NCBI GenBank assembly: GCA_035504095.1
Contig: DATJSN010000032.1
Location: 1 to 64,000 of the forward strand
Direction of reading: 5' to 3'
DNA length: 64,000 nt
DNA from: DATJSN01 sp035504095
GTDB taxonomy: Bacteria > Planctomycetota > Phycisphaerae > WQYP01
The first letter of the stretch is position 1. Each line of letters starts with the position of its first letter. The notes below the pieces were generated by a model. That model saw only the letters and a program-made list of their open reading frames with translations. It made no database searches and had not been told where the DNA came from. The translations under genes were made by a program, and so were the position numbers. Of this stretch, positions 1-8,641 are shown piece by piece.

Positions 1-110
1 CCTTCGGGTTGGCACAGACAGGGTCGTCCGCTGCGTCATCGCTCCGCGACGGGGTTTTGCAAACCCGCCTTGTCGCTCTTCCTTGCGGCCAACCCCGTCT
101 ACACCAACGC
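1..110 (-). repeat. Truncated copy of a dispersed structured element (copy C)
   Basis: This segment matches the element copies at 11814-12105 and 28298-28578. Shared blocks are TGCGTCATCGCTCC and TGTCGCTCTTCCTTGC, spaced as in copy B. The element's sense strand is the minus strand here, so its 3' half lies off the left edge. Internal arms differ from the other copies but still pair (GGTTGGC with GCCAACC). No gene is supported in this stretch. Confidence 0.6.
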
Positions 111-265
111 AGACGCCATATCTGGAGTGGAAATGCTCTAGAGATTATGAACAACGAAGGCGCGACGAATCCGCAGATTTCGCGGCTCGACTGAGCTCGC
201 CGAAGTCAGATGAACGCAGATTGAATGTGATAAAAGGAATAGCAATCGGGCGGCTGATGGTCGGG

Positions 266-1201
266 TTATTTGGAGGGGTGCAGCGAATTGGTTAGGAACG
301 TGCCGATGCAATCCCACAGGAGGCTCGATCTTGACATAACGCTATTGTGGTCGCCGGGAATAAAAATAAGTTGGGCATTGCCGGCTGCGGCGGCGAGGTC
401 CCGAGCCATGCTGCCGGGGATCAAAGTGTCCTGTTCCCCGTGAATCAGCAGGATCGGACAAGTAATTTTCCTGATTTTGCTGAGGTTATCGAAGCGATAT
501 GCCAGGATGATAGATGTCGGAAGCCATGGATAAAGGTGCTGTGCTTCTGACTGCATGGACGTAAATGCGCCGCAGGTGACCAGGCCGCCGGCGGGCCGGC
601 GGCTGGCGAGGTCGATGGCGACTGCGGCGCCCAGTGAGTCGCCGAAATATACGATCCGTCGATGGTCAATGTCCCGTTTCGCGAGTAGCCAATCCAGACC
701 GGCGTCGGCCGCGGCGTAGCAACCGGTTTCGCTGGGCCTGCCGCCGCTCATGCCGTAGCCCGGATAATCCACCACCAATACGTTGCAGCCGAGGCGATTG
801 CAGAGGATATCTATTATGTCTCCGCAATCCGCGATGCAACCGCCATTGCCATAGAAAAACAGCACCGTTGGCGGCATTGAAGCGGCGGTGGGACCGGAAG
901 TGGATGGTGCTTCGCCGGCGGGCGAATAGATGCCAACGATTGGGGTCCCATCCTTGAGCGACAGATGGATCAATTGGGCGGGCGCCGCAACTTGTACCTG
1001 CGCCCAGGAAGCACCTTGCGTTTGTGCGCCGGCAAAAATCATCGATCTTTGCATGAGGGCATAAGCGGCGCAAATGAGTACATAGATCAACAGAATGAAT
1101 AAAAGAATGCCAATAATCCATCGCCTCCATTTATTTGGGTGTTGGACAGAACCAGGTCCGGGATCGGGGGAAATCAACTCTTGCTTTTTGGATATTACCA
1201 T
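266..1201 (-). CDS. Membrane-anchored alpha/beta hydrolase (BEM46/ABHD13-like)
   Basis: A 311-aa serine hydrolase. A short basic N-terminus is followed by one hydrophobic segment at about residues 27-48, so the enzyme domain is probably anchored and faces out of the cytoplasm. The oxyanion region FFYGNGG, the nucleophile elbow GDSLG, the acid in HGEQDTLIP and the histidine in PGDHNS form a complete catalytic triad in family order. This layout fits the BEM46/ABHD13 group, whose substrates are mostly unknown; esterase or thioesterase activity is an inference. It stands alone, with a repeat region upstream. ATG start at 1201. Confidence 0.85.
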   Translation of the reverse strand: MVISKKQELISPDPGPGSVQHPNKWRRWIIGILLFILLIYVLICAAYALMQRSMIFAGAQTQGASWAQVQVAAPAQLIHLSLKDGTPIVGIYSPAGEAPSTSGPTAASMPPTVLFFYGNGGCIADCGDIIDILCNRLGCNVLVVDYPGYGMSGGRPSETGCYAAADAGLDWLLAKRDIDHRRIVYFGDSLGAAVAIDLASRRPAGGLVTCGAFTSMQSEAQHLYPWLPTSIILAYRFDNLSKIRKITCPILLIHGEQDTLIPGSMARDLAAAAGNAQLIFIPGDHNSVMSRSSLLWDCIGTFLTNSLHPSK

Positions 1202-1369
1202 AACCTTCCGACCGACTCCGGCTGCAGACTATTGAATGAACGGCAATTCTCCATTGATCCACAATGTCTCTTCGTCGACGCAGAGTTGGCGATACTTATT
1301 TTGGCAAGCAAATGTTACAACAATCACGAAATAAAGGACACTCTCTAAGTGGGGCTAGTTGGACAACGG

Positions 1370-1545
1370 CGGCCACGAAGTAAAAATTAAAAAGTAAAAA
1401 GGCAAAACTCCAACCACGAAATGCACGAAATAGCACGAAGGCGCGACGAATCCGCAGAGAAATTTTTCACCACAACGACACGACGGCACGACGAAGGTGC
1501 CAGGGGAGAGGGGACAGGGAATAACGAAACAGACCACAACAAATT
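1370..1545. repeat. Dispersed low-complexity intergenic repeat (ACGAA/CGTGG family)
   Basis: The stretch contains CACGAAATGCACGAAAT, AGCACGAAGGCGCGACG and AATCCGCAGAG. Read on the minus strand it matches the text found between many other genes here, such as CGCGGTAAAAA and TTTCGTGGTT at 19395, 21010, 23440, 26290 and 35270. No open frame in it looks coding. It fills most of the 348-bp gap between the hydrolase and the DUF2182 gene. Confidence 0.7.
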
Positions 1546-1549
1546 AAGA

Positions 1550-2368
1550 CTACAAAACGAGCCTGCTGATCATGACCAATCCCGCAACCAGCGCGGCAAT
1601 ACCAGAAATACGCACTATTAGTTCGGGCTTCGGCAGCAGTTTCTCCAGAGCGATTAATGCCGCCACCATTACGATGACGGCCGGGTTCATCATGCCCAGA
1701 ACCAGCAGAATTAATGTTGGTCCAAAGCAACTGGTGACGCAGCAGACGCCGCAATTCATACCTTCGCGCCACGCCGACCATGGGCTGATATGTGTTTGCA
1801 AACTTACGCACGAGAAAGGGCCGCGGCATCGCGAAAGGGCCCAAATTTTCCAACGCGTGAATTGAAAAGCGCCGGCGGCCATAATGATCGCGCCCATCAG
1901 ATAAGGAACGGCATAACTCAGGGTTGTCCAGCGCATGGCCGCGATGGCCAATAGAACACCCGGCAAATACACCAGCGTGCCCACAGCGCCCCAGACAAAC
2001 AAATATCCGATCATCATAAGAACAGTTGATAGGCGCTTGCCCCGGCCCATGGCCAGGCGCTGTTCATGATGATAACGGAGGATCATGGGCAGGGACGAAG
2101 GCAGCATCATGGCGACCATCATCGCGATCCACATCAGCATGAACATGCCGGCCGATTCCAGCCAGGTTTGCCCGGGCATGGGCATCCACATCATGGACAT
2201 CACCCATCCGCCAGGCATGGGCATACCGCCGGACATGGAAGAGCAAAAATAGATCGTTGCCGCAACGCACGGAATAAAAATCAACATGGCCGCCGCATAC
2301 ACTGCCCAGGCGCCTGGAGCGCGCATCGGGCTGACTATTGCATTTTGTTGATTGCAGTGTGCAGTCAT
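1550..2368 (-). CDS. DUF2182 predicted metal-binding integral membrane protein
   Basis: A 272-aa multi-pass protein matching the DUF2182 pattern. It has a Met-rich region (MSMMWMPMPGQTW) followed by FMLMWIAMMVAMMLPS, then several more membrane spans, and a Cys cluster in GMNCGVCCVTSCFG. The Met/Cys-rich face suggests copper or another soft metal, which is known only as a prediction for this family. An upstream extension is open to 2527 but would overlap the VOC gene. ATG at 2368 has an AGGA Shine-Dalgarno 9 nt upstream and was chosen. The last gene of the minus-strand run from 4421. Confidence 0.85.
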   Translation of the reverse strand: MTAHCNQQNAIVSPMRAPGAWAVYAAAMLIFIPCVAATIYFCSSMSGGMPMPGGWVMSMMWMPMPGQTWLESAGMFMLMWIAMMVAMMLPSSLPMILRYHHEQRLAMGRGKRLSTVLMMIGYLFVWGAVGTLVYLPGVLLAIAAMRWTTLSYAVPYLMGAIIMAAGAFQFTRWKIWALSRCRGPFSCVSLQTHISPWSAWREGMNCGVCCVTSCFGPTLILLVLGMMNPAVIVMVAALIALEKLLPKPELIVRISGIAALVAGLVMISRLVL

Positions 2369-2445
2369 TAATGTGTTCCTGATACTCTCTTGCCTCAAGG
2401 ATTGTATTGGTTCGGCAATTTCATCGCCGCGGCTCAATAAAGAGT

Positions 2446-2844
2446 TCACTTCCGCATCGACGGCGTATGGGTTATCCCCACCAGTAGACCTTCCGGTCCC
2501 AGCAACCGCGTGACGACCTGGCCCCATGGTTCCTTTTGTGTCGTAACCAGCAGCTTGTAGCCCTGCGACTTCAGCTCCGCCGTGGCTTTTTCGATATTCC
2601 CTACGTCAAATTCGAGCCATGCCTGTGGCACGGGAACATTGCCAGGCCATTGATCTGTGCCAAAGCAGGACTCTGCCGCCTGCACCAATGGCCACAGGGC
2701 AAAATGCTTCACGCCATCCAGTTCGCCGGTATGCAGATAGCCATTAGTATCTTCTTGGAACTCCAGTCCCAATACGTCGGCGTAGAATTTGCGGCTTGCA
2801 ATCGGGTCGTGAACGATCGGGCCAAAACCGGCGACGAATAGCAC
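2446..2844 (-). CDS. VOC-superfamily (glyoxalase/bleomycin-resistance-like) protein
   Basis: A 132-aa single-domain VOC protein. FGPIVHDPIASRKFYADVLG is the typical first beta-alpha unit, and the second half has AWLEFDVGNIEKATAELKSQG and a final GPEGLLVGITHTP strand. Members are metal-dependent lyases, dioxygenases or binding proteins; the substrate cannot be read from sequence. The listed GTG start at 2844 follows GATGTG; the frame stays open back to the DUF899 stop, so a CTG start near 2874 (giving a KTPKNIDVLFVAGF N-terminus) is possible. It follows the DUF899 pair on the same strand. Confidence 0.8.
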   Translation of the reverse strand: MLFVAGFGPIVHDPIASRKFYADVLGLEFQEDTNGYLHTGELDGVKHFALWPLVQAAESCFGTDQWPGNVPVPQAWLEFDVGNIEKATAELKSQGYKLLVTTQKEPWGQVVTRLLGPEGLLVGITHTPSMRK

Positions 2845-2913
2845 ATCGATGTTTTTCGGTGTTTTTATAGTCAGATCTCCATCGAAGGTAAAAAAGTGTG
2901 CACGCCTGATCTT

Positions 2914-3699
2914 TTAGCCCTGATATTCATCGTGGCGGCGCATCCAGGGACCTTTCTCGTTGCGCCCTTCGGGGGCGCGGTCGAGCCACTGGTAGACGCC
3001 CCAGATGCCGTCGAGTCCGCGTTCATAGGTGGAATAGGTGTGATAGACGACGCCGTCCTCGAGCGCGAAGGCGCTCATGCCCGGTCTCTGGCGCGTGTAC
3101 GCGGCCACATCGGTTCCGGTCATGGCCGCGAACTTGGCGGGGGTACTTTCGCCGCCGGCTTTCGACTTTACGTCCGGCGCGAGGGTACCGAAGGGGGGCT
3201 TCGCCGGCCGGTAGTTGTATTCGATGGGTCCCTTGCGCTGTTGCTCCTCGGTGATTGAGACCTTGAAGTCGAAGTTGAAGTCGGTGCCGAGCGCGGACGC
3301 CCAGGGGAATGTCCACCCCATCCGCCGTTTATACGCCTGCAGCTTTGCAAGCGGCGCCAGCGACACCGCCGAAAGCGTGACGTCGTGGTTGGCCAGGTGA
3401 ACGACGGAGCCGTTGAAACCGTCCGCGATCGCCGAGCAATGCGGACATCCCGCGGTGTACTCCGGCCCGAACATGAAATGATAGATGAGAAGCTGCGAGC
3501 GCCCTCGGAAAAGGTCCGCCAGCGAGGCGCTCCCTTCGTCGGTATTGAATCGGTATTTTTTATCGATACGGACCCACGGCAGTTCCTGCCGCCGCCGCGC
3601 CACCTCGTCGCCGTGCCGGGTTAACTCTTTCTCGTCCTTGAGCAACTCGAGCCGGGCGGCAAGCCACTCTTCGCGTGTTCCGATCGTGTGTTTCGTCAT
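2914..3699 (-). CDS. DUF899 thioredoxin-like protein with CPHC motif
   Basis: A 261-aa protein of the DUF899 family, which has a thioredoxin-like fold. The motif CPHCSAIADGFNG occupies the redox-active position, preceded by QLLIYHFMFGPEY. The C-terminus ends with the family pattern PWMRRHDEY. Its start codon overlaps the stop of the upstream paralogue by one base (TAATG), so the two are translationally coupled. A cytoplasmic dithiol-disulfide role is likely from the CxxC; partner and substrate are unknown. No signal peptide. Confidence 0.88.
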   Translation of the reverse strand: MTKHTIGTREEWLAARLELLKDEKELTRHGDEVARRRQELPWVRIDKKYRFNTDEGSASLADLFRGRSQLLIYHFMFGPEYTAGCPHCSAIADGFNGSVVHLANHDVTLSAVSLAPLAKLQAYKRRMGWTFPWASALGTDFNFDFKVSITEEQQRKGPIEYNYRPAKPPFGTLAPDVKSKAGGESTPAKFAAMTGTDVAAYTRQRPGMSAFALEDGVVYHTYSTYERGLDGIWGVYQWLDRAPEGRNEKGPWMRRHDEYQG

Positions 3700-4421
3700 T
3701 ACTTTTTTCTCCTACCTGTGTCTTTCTTGTATTCGTCGTGGCGGCGCCACCAGACGTACGGCTTGGTCCGCGGCCCGCCATTTGGAGAGTCTTCCCATTC
3801 CTCCAGCCGGCCGAGTGGCGTCAGATCGAGGAACGTCCAGATGTTCAGCCCTTCGACGCCGCGGCCGTTGGTGAAGTAGGTGCGATAGATGTCTTTATCG
3901 TCGTGGATGAAGACACTTAGGCCATAGGTTTCATTCTTATCGGTTGTGAGGCCGAAGTCCACGTTGAAGTCGCTGCCGTCGGAAGAGTACCAGGGGTACG
4001 TCCAACCCATCCGTTTTTTGAATTTCTCAATATTTTTAAGTGGTGCGCGGGAAACCAGGCAAAGGGAAGTATCGCGGGCGTGGAAATGTGCCAAATGGCC
4101 GAACTGGTCGGTTACCATAGAGCACCCCACACATCCCGCATCCGGCCAACCTGACACCGGCGGGGCGAACATGAAATGATAAAGAATAAGCTGGCGGCGG
4201 CCTTCGAATAGATCGCGCAGGCTCTTTTTGCCTTTCGGTCCGGTGAAGATGTATTTCTTATCGACCTTGACCATGGGCAGCCGTCTGCGTTCCGCGGCTA
4301 ATGCGTCGCGCGCATGCGTTGCCGCTTTTTCCTTGACCAAAAGGGCGTCACGCGCCTTCTGCCATTCGGCCTGACTGACTATTTTTGGAAATTTGATCTG
4401 GCTTTGGTTCTTTGCGGTCAT
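3699..4421 (-). CDS. DUF899 thioredoxin-like protein with CVGC motif
   Basis: A 240-aa paralogue of the next gene, with CVGCSMVTDQFGHLAHF at the thioredoxin position, the shared KKRMGWTYPWYSSDGSDFN block and the ending WWRRHDEY. The frame is open upstream to 4541, but ATG at 4421 has AGGAG 8 nt before it and begins a normal family N-terminus. It is the first gene of a run with the CPHC paralogue, VOC and DUF2182 genes. A perfect inverted repeat lies 50-75 bp upstream (separate entry), so the run is probably under a dedicated regulator. Confidence 0.87.
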   Translation of the reverse strand: MTAKNQSQIKFPKIVSQAEWQKARDALLVKEKAATHARDALAAERRRLPMVKVDKKYIFTGPKGKKSLRDLFEGRRQLILYHFMFAPPVSGWPDAGCVGCSMVTDQFGHLAHFHARDTSLCLVSRAPLKNIEKFKKRMGWTYPWYSSDGSDFNVDFGLTTDKNETYGLSVFIHDDKDIYRTYFTNGRGVEGLNIWTFLDLTPLGRLEEWEDSPNGGPRTKPYVWWRRHDEYKKDTGRRKK

Positions 4422-4440
4422 GATTCTACTCCTGTGTTCA

Positions 4441-4494
4441 ATTATATATTCCCTTTTGAGTGTCGTCGTTATTATATTCCCATAATGGAATATA
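4441..4494 (-). promoter_or_regulatory. Promoter and operator-like dyad of the DUF899 operon
   Basis: On the minus strand a TATAAT -10 box occupies 4446-4441, 20 nt before the start at 4421, with no good -35 box at 17-18 bp. A perfect dyad TATATTCC-N6-GGAATATA spans 4473-4494, upstream of the weak -35. The arrangement (good -10, poor -35, dyad just upstream) is typical of an activator site; this is inference. Confidence 0.55.
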
Positions 4495-4644
4495 TCAAAT
4501 CGGGGCGTTAGGGTGCCAATTGAAAATTTTTGCGGCGGCAATCACATCGCGGGACATCGCCGTGATTTGTGATCGAAAATCTTTTCGGATAATGTCGCCG
4601 ATCAGATTGCGATTGAAGAAACTTTCTGGGCGAGGAAGTTCGTA

Positions 4645-5562
4645 ATGCCCGCGAGCATCGAAGTAAAAAACCTGACGAAAAAGTACGGCAACCTGAAGGC
4701 CGTCGATGATATTTCATTCTCGGTCGAACGCGGTGAAACCTTCGGCATGCTCGGGCCCAACGGCGCCGGGAAAACCACAACGCTGGAAATGATCGAAGGG
4801 CTTAAGCGGCCGAATTCCGGCAGCATTCATGTTGAAGGCATCGACGTTCGGCAGCAACCGGACGCCGTCAAGTCGATCATCGGAGTGCAGCTTCAGGGCT
4901 CGGCGTTTTTCGAAAATCTGTCGCTGGTTGAACTGATCCAGGTTTTTGCCGCCTGCTATAACCGAAAAATCGATGCCCAACAGCTCCTGCAAGAAGTCCA
5001 GTTAACGGAAAAAGCGGCGAGCAAGGCCAAAGAACTATCAGGCGGCCAAAAGCAGCGGCTTTCCATCGCCATCGGACTGGTAAACGACCCGCAGGTTCTT
5101 TTTCTCGACGAGCCGACAACGGGCCTGGATCCGCAGGCGCGCCGCAACCTCTGGGAACTGGTGAAGTTGATCAAGAGCAAGGGGAAAACTGTCGTCCTGA
5201 CGACGCATTACATGGATGAAGCCGAGGTGCTTTGCGATCGCATCGCGATCATGGACCATGCGAAAATCATCGCTATGGATACCACCGACCAGTTGCTGGC
5301 CAAAACGGGGGTCAGCTCGCGCATCGAATTTATGGCGCGCACCGCTCCGAACCGCGAAACATTACAAACGCTTGCGGGCGTCATAGGCTTTGAGCAGGAT
5401 GGCCAATCGTATTGCCTGGTCACCTCCGATGCCCAGGCAACGCTTGATGCGCTCTTTGCCCTGGTACGCGACGGCTCCATGCAGATGTATGGGCTGACCG
5501 TCCGCCGCGCGACGCTCGAAGATGTATTTCTTAAACTGACCGGCCACCAGCTTCGTGAATAG
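4645..5562 (+). CDS. ABC-2 type exporter, ATP-binding subunit
   Basis: A 305-aa ABC ATPase. Walker A is GPNGAGKTT, the signature is LSGGQKQRLSIA, Walker B is VLFLDEPTTGLDP and the switch is TTHYMDEAE. The ~80-residue C-terminal extension is typical of the DrrA/NatA/CcmA-type exporters. ATG at 4645 has GAGGAA about 8 nt upstream. It is followed 6 bp later by its permease, so the pair forms a complete efflux transporter. Substrate (drug, lipid, peptide or Na+) cannot be told. Confidence 0.92.
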   Translation: MPASIEVKNLTKKYGNLKAVDDISFSVERGETFGMLGPNGAGKTTTLEMIEGLKRPNSGSIHVEGIDVRQQPDAVKSIIGVQLQGSAFFENLSLVELIQVFAACYNRKIDAQQLLQEVQLTEKAASKAKELSGGQKQRLSIAIGLVNDPQVLFLDEPTTGLDPQARRNLWELVKLIKSKGKTVVLTTHYMDEAEVLCDRIAIMDHAKIIAMDTTDQLLAKTGVSSRIEFMARTAPNRETLQTLAGVIGFEQDGQSYCLVTSDAQATLDALFALVRDGSMQMYGLTVRRATLEDVFLKLTGHQLRE

Positions 5563-5568
5563 AGAATC

Positions 5569-6666
5569 ATGTACTGCACCTATATGCTTACCATCGCGTC
5601 CCTGAAAATGTTTCTGCGCAGCCGGCAGGCGCTCTTTTTCTCGTTGTTCATGCCGCTGATCATCCTGTTCATTTTTGGCAGCATGGATTTTGACAGTCCC
5701 GACAAAATGGATATTGGCGTGGTGACGCACACCGCTTCGCCCCAAACCACGCTGCTATTGAAGGAGCTTCGTTCCGTTAATGCCTTTTCGATTGAGACGG
5801 GAACGCTGGATTCGGAACTGGCTCAGTTGAAACATGGCAATCGGACCGTGGTGATCGATGTTCCCGACGATCTGTTCTCATCCATGGTTGCGGGCAAACC
5901 CAGCCAGTTAAATGTTTACGTCAATGCCGGCCAGCCCGTTCAGGCCCAGATGGCGGTATCCATCCTCAATCAGTTTGCCGACCGGGCTTCGCTTTACATC
6001 GCGCATGTCTCGCCGCTCTTCTCGATCCAACAGCAAACGCTTAGCGCACATAATTTCCGATATATCGAGTTCCTGCTGCCCGGCGTGATTGCCATGGCCA
6101 TCATGCAGATGTCGGTTTTTTCCGTCGCTTTTGTTTTTACCCGCTACCGGGAACTGGGAATCCTTAAGCGCCTCATGGCCACGCCGATGCGCCCCTACCA
6201 GTTTGTCACCGCCAACATCATTACGCGGCTTTTCATGGCGTTGGCGCAGGCCGCCATATTCATCGCTTTGGGCATGGTTGAATTTCACGTTCATATTGCC
6301 GGCGCATTCTGGCTGTTGACCGTGTGCATCACGCTCGGAGCGCTGATGTTCCTGGGCCTGGGTTTTACGATATCGGGGTTATGCAAAACCATCGAGACGG
6401 TGCCCGTTCTGGCGAACATCGTGGTTTTTCCCATGCTCTTTCTGGGCAATGTCTTTTTTCCCAACTCCAGCATGCCGCCGTGGCTTTCGTCGATCGCCGG
6501 CTATCTGCCGCTTACATTTTTTTCCAACGCACTGCACGGCGTGATGACCAATGGCGCCGGACTTCTGGACATCAAATGGGAATTAACAGGAATGATTGTC
6601 TGGGCTATTGTCCTGATCTCACTGGCCGTTTACGCATTCAGGTTTCAGGAAAAACAGAGCGCCTAG
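5569..6666 (+). CDS. ABC-2 type exporter, permease subunit
   Basis: A 365-aa ABC-2 permease. A first transmembrane helix near residues 16-35 (ALFFSLFMPLIILFIFGS) is followed by a ~130-residue extracytoplasmic domain, then about five clustered helices from residue 165 on. The family motif region RYRELGILKRLMATP and the late segment NIVVFPMLFLGNVFFPNSSMP are clear. It sits 6 bp behind the ATPase and is certainly its partner. No terminator with a T-run is obvious in the 140 bp that follow. Confidence 0.9.
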   Translation: MYCTYMLTIASLKMFLRSRQALFFSLFMPLIILFIFGSMDFDSPDKMDIGVVTHTASPQTTLLLKELRSVNAFSIETGTLDSELAQLKHGNRTVVIDVPDDLFSSMVAGKPSQLNVYVNAGQPVQAQMAVSILNQFADRASLYIAHVSPLFSIQQQTLSAHNFRYIEFLLPGVIAMAIMQMSVFSVAFVFTRYRELGILKRLMATPMRPYQFVTANIITRLFMALAQAAIFIALGMVEFHVHIAGAFWLLTVCITLGALMFLGLGFTISGLCKTIETVPVLANIVVFPMLFLGNVFFPNSSMPPWLSSIAGYLPLTFFSNALHGVMTNGAGLLDIKWELTGMIVWAIVLISLAVYAFRFQEKQSA

Positions 6667-6807
6667 TAAATCGGGGCAAAGTGCTGATTGTCCAGACCAA
6701 CATGTACGCGGATGACGGGCCTTTACCCAGACCCCGGCGTCAATCTTGAATTGTCTAACACAAAGACCTTGTGCTTGCCCAACACCGGAGTCAAAATTGA
6801 TTTTTTG

Positions 6808-7191
6808 TCAAATCCGCGCAAGCTGCGGCACGTGCCCAAAGTGCGGGTCGCGTGAAAACAGCACAAGCTCGTGCTGGATGGCCAGCGCGGCGATCCAGAT
6901 GTCGTTGGTGGGTACGGGTGTGCCTTGACGACGAAGTTGTAGATATACCGCGGCATAGTGGTGGGTGGTCTCGCCATCGGCGTATAGCGCGCTAACTGTG
7001 GTTCGCTGAAGAACGCGAGTTAACACGGCTTCATTTTCGCGCGCCCGGGTTCCGCAGGCGAATCCCGCCCGCAACTCGGCCAAAGCGATGAACGGAATAA
7101 AAATCTTCGTCGCAGCCCGTATGGATTCAACGACTGAAGGCTCCCCTCGAACAAAATCGGTGTATCGGTTGGTATCGAGCAGCAGTTTCAT
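6808..7191 (-). CDS. vapC: PIN-domain toxin of a VapBC module
   Basis: A 127-aa PIN-domain ribonuclease. The four acidic residues are in place: LLDTN near residue 6, LAELRAG near 40, TNDIWIAALA near 96 and SRDPHF near 114. VapC toxins cut tRNA or rRNA when freed from VapB. ATG at 7191 overlaps the antitoxin stop as ATGA (7188-7191); an in-frame GTG two codons upstream is possible. The antitoxin lies immediately upstream, as in all VapBC operons. Confidence 0.9.
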   Translation of the reverse strand: MKLLLDTNRYTDFVRGEPSVVESIRAATKIFIPFIALAELRAGFACGTRARENEAVLTRVLQRTTVSALYADGETTHHYAAVYLQLRRQGTPVPTNDIWIAALAIQHELVLFSRDPHFGHVPQLARI

Positions 7192-7430
7192 TTCCACAAA
7201 TCCGAATCGATCTGCCGTTGATCGCTGATCGACTTTTCGAATTCAGGATCTTCAACCCAAGTCCCGATGGCAAAATCCAGGTCATGATTCTTCTCGATCT
7301 TTCGATCGATTCCTGCTCCGCGCGTAAGTGCTTCGATGGCGATTTCGTTCAGGCTCCGGCCTTGCATTCGAGCCCTCTGTCGAAGTGCCTTGTCTACGTC
7401 GCGTGGAATCTTTCTGAGCGTATATTGCAT
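7188..7430 (-). CDS. vapB: Ribbon-helix-helix antitoxin of a VapBC module
   Basis: An 80-aa protein whose N-terminus MQYTLRKIPRDVDKALRQRA followed by GRSLNEIAIEALTRG is a ribbon-helix-helix DNA-binding fold; the acidic C-terminus (DLDFAIGTWVEDPEF) would wrap the toxin. The frame is open to 7460, but ATG at 7430 is preferred because a strong promoter and dyad lie directly upstream. Its product neutralises VapC and represses the operon. Genes overlap by 4 bp. Confidence 0.87.
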   Translation of the reverse strand: MQYTLRKIPRDVDKALRQRARMQGRSLNEIAIEALTRGAGIDRKIEKNHDLDFAIGTWVEDPEFEKSISDQRQIDSDLWK

Positions 7431-7465
7431 GCCTATAGTGTAGGCAATCAATGCAGGCATGTCAA
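7430..7465 (-). promoter_or_regulatory. vapBC promoter with overlapping operator dyad
   Basis: On the minus strand: -35 TTGACA (7465-7460), 17-bp spacer, -10 TACACT (7442-7437), then only 6 nt to the ATG at 7430. A perfect dyad TGCCTA-N5-TAGGCA (7430-7446) covers the -10 and the expected start point, a natural site for VapB autorepression. The transcript would start at or next to the A of ATG, so the mRNA should be leaderless. Confidence 0.7.
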
Positions 7466-7667
7466 TCGTCCGCCGCGCTCCTGCTCGCCTGCTTCAAATT
7501 CCCCTGCGCTATGTTTTTGCCAGCAGCGAAAACATCAGGGTGCCGATGGAACTTTTCCCGTCTGGTTGCACGGAAATGAGCGTAGTTTTCTTCGGCGAAA
7601 ATCTGCGCCATCTGTGGATTTTTCGTTTAAGTTTTTTATCCACAGTTTGCGCCGATGATGCAGGAGT

Positions 7668-7880
7668 TTATTCAATACTTTGGTCAGTGTCTTCAGGATC
7701 GAATATTTCATCGACCCTCTTGCCGAAAAGTTTGCTGAACTTGAACGCCAGAACAAGGCTCGGGGAATATTTGTCTTTTTCGAGTGCCACAATTGTTTGC
7801 CGCGCTACGCCTACCCGGTCCGCAAGATCGGCTTGCGTCCAGTCGTTCTCGGCGCGCAGAACTTTCAATCGATTTTTCAT
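7668..7880 (-). CDS. Small XRE-family (Cro/CI-type) regulator
   Basis: A 70-aa single-domain helix-turn-helix protein, LKVLRAENDWTQADLADRVG then VARQTIVALEKDKYSPS, ending in IFDPEDTDQ. This is the YozG/MqsA-less small XRE type commonly paired with a membrane protein. The start ATG at 7880 overlaps the stop of the upstream gene by 4 bp (7877-7880); the open extension to 7946 would run into that gene. It probably represses its own operon, likely at the ATGTC-N10-GACAT dyad upstream. Confidence 0.88.
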   Translation of the reverse strand: MKNRLKVLRAENDWTQADLADRVGVARQTIVALEKDKYSPSLVLAFKFSKLFGKRVDEIFDPEDTDQSIE

Positions 7881-8311
7881 CGGTAACGACGCTGAAGGAA
7901 CAATGCCGCGACCAGCCACGCAGCCATAAAGGTCTCGAAGGCCCACCAGGCGGACGGGCGCGGGAGGTAATTACCCTCAATAAACCCGTAGGTCGCTGCA
8001 AGCAGCGCGGTTATGCCGCCGGCGAGCGCCAGAGAATCAACGTACACCCGGCGTTGCAATTCATCCGTTCTAAGCACGAGTCGGACGAATGCCGCAAACA
8101 TAATAAATGTAGGGATCACCGGCAGCAGTGCAATGGTAATTTTCCAGCCTTCGCCGGCATTTTGCATGGGACCATTGGATCCGGGCTCTTGACCATACAG
8201 CAGCCAATTGCTGACCCACAGCACTGCGAAATACGCCACCGTCGAAAGGCCGATCTCGATGAGATACCGGCGATACGCACGTTTAACCGGGTTGACCATT
8301 TTGTCCGTCAT
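7877..8311 (-). CDS. Four-helix membrane protein paired with XRE regulator
   Basis: A 144-aa protein with four predicted membrane spans: about residues 18-38 (IGLSTVAYFAVLWVSNWLL), 58-79, 93-111 and 123-138. It ends in basic LQRRYR. Two-gene units of this kind are widespread, but the membrane protein's role is not established. It has a strong promoter with a dyad and a very short or absent leader. The downstream XRE gene overlaps it by 4 bp, so the two are co-expressed. Confidence 0.75.
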   Translation of the reverse strand: MTDKMVNPVKRAYRRYLIEIGLSTVAYFAVLWVSNWLLYGQEPGSNGPMQNAGEGWKITIALLPVIPTFIMFAAFVRLVLRTDELQRRVYVDSLALAGGITALLAATYGFIEGNYLPRPSAWWAFETFMAAWLVAALFLQRRYR

Positions 8312-8318
8312 GATATAA

Positions 8319-8360
8319 AAAGTACATCAGGAATAACAAAATGTCAAGTATAAACGACAT
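8319..8360 (-). promoter_or_regulatory. Promoter and dyad of the membrane-protein/XRE operon
   Basis: Minus strand: -35 TTGACA (8347-8342), 17-bp spacer, -10 TACTTT (8324-8319), then 7 nt to ATG at 8311. A dyad ATGTC-N10-GACAT (8341-8360) overlaps the -35 and would suit repression by the XRE protein. The start point falls on the start codon, so this mRNA should be leaderless. The 281 bp between 8361 and 8641 hold nothing else that I can recognise. Confidence 0.65.
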
Positions 8361-8641
8361 TTAGTCATTAAATATTATCATTTTTGTTGTTTGAAATGCG
8401 GCGGTTATACGCAAAAACGTTATAAATACAAAACCATAGCGGGTCGTGATAGCTTCCGAGGACCCCAGGGCGACAGGATACCAATCGAACTTTTTATCAA
8501 CGCGATTACTGAGATTAATACATGGCAAAAAAATAGTGGTCACTAATTGCTCACTAATACGATGAGGCTTACCCTGACGATTGACGCCGGGCATGAATGG
8601 CGGCGAGAATCTGGAAATCGAATTTACAGGCGGAGGTCACC

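Noticed and set aside
9..295. Two small plus-strand frames at the left edge
   Set aside because: They lie in the truncated dispersed element and adjoining repeat-like sequence and have no coding features.
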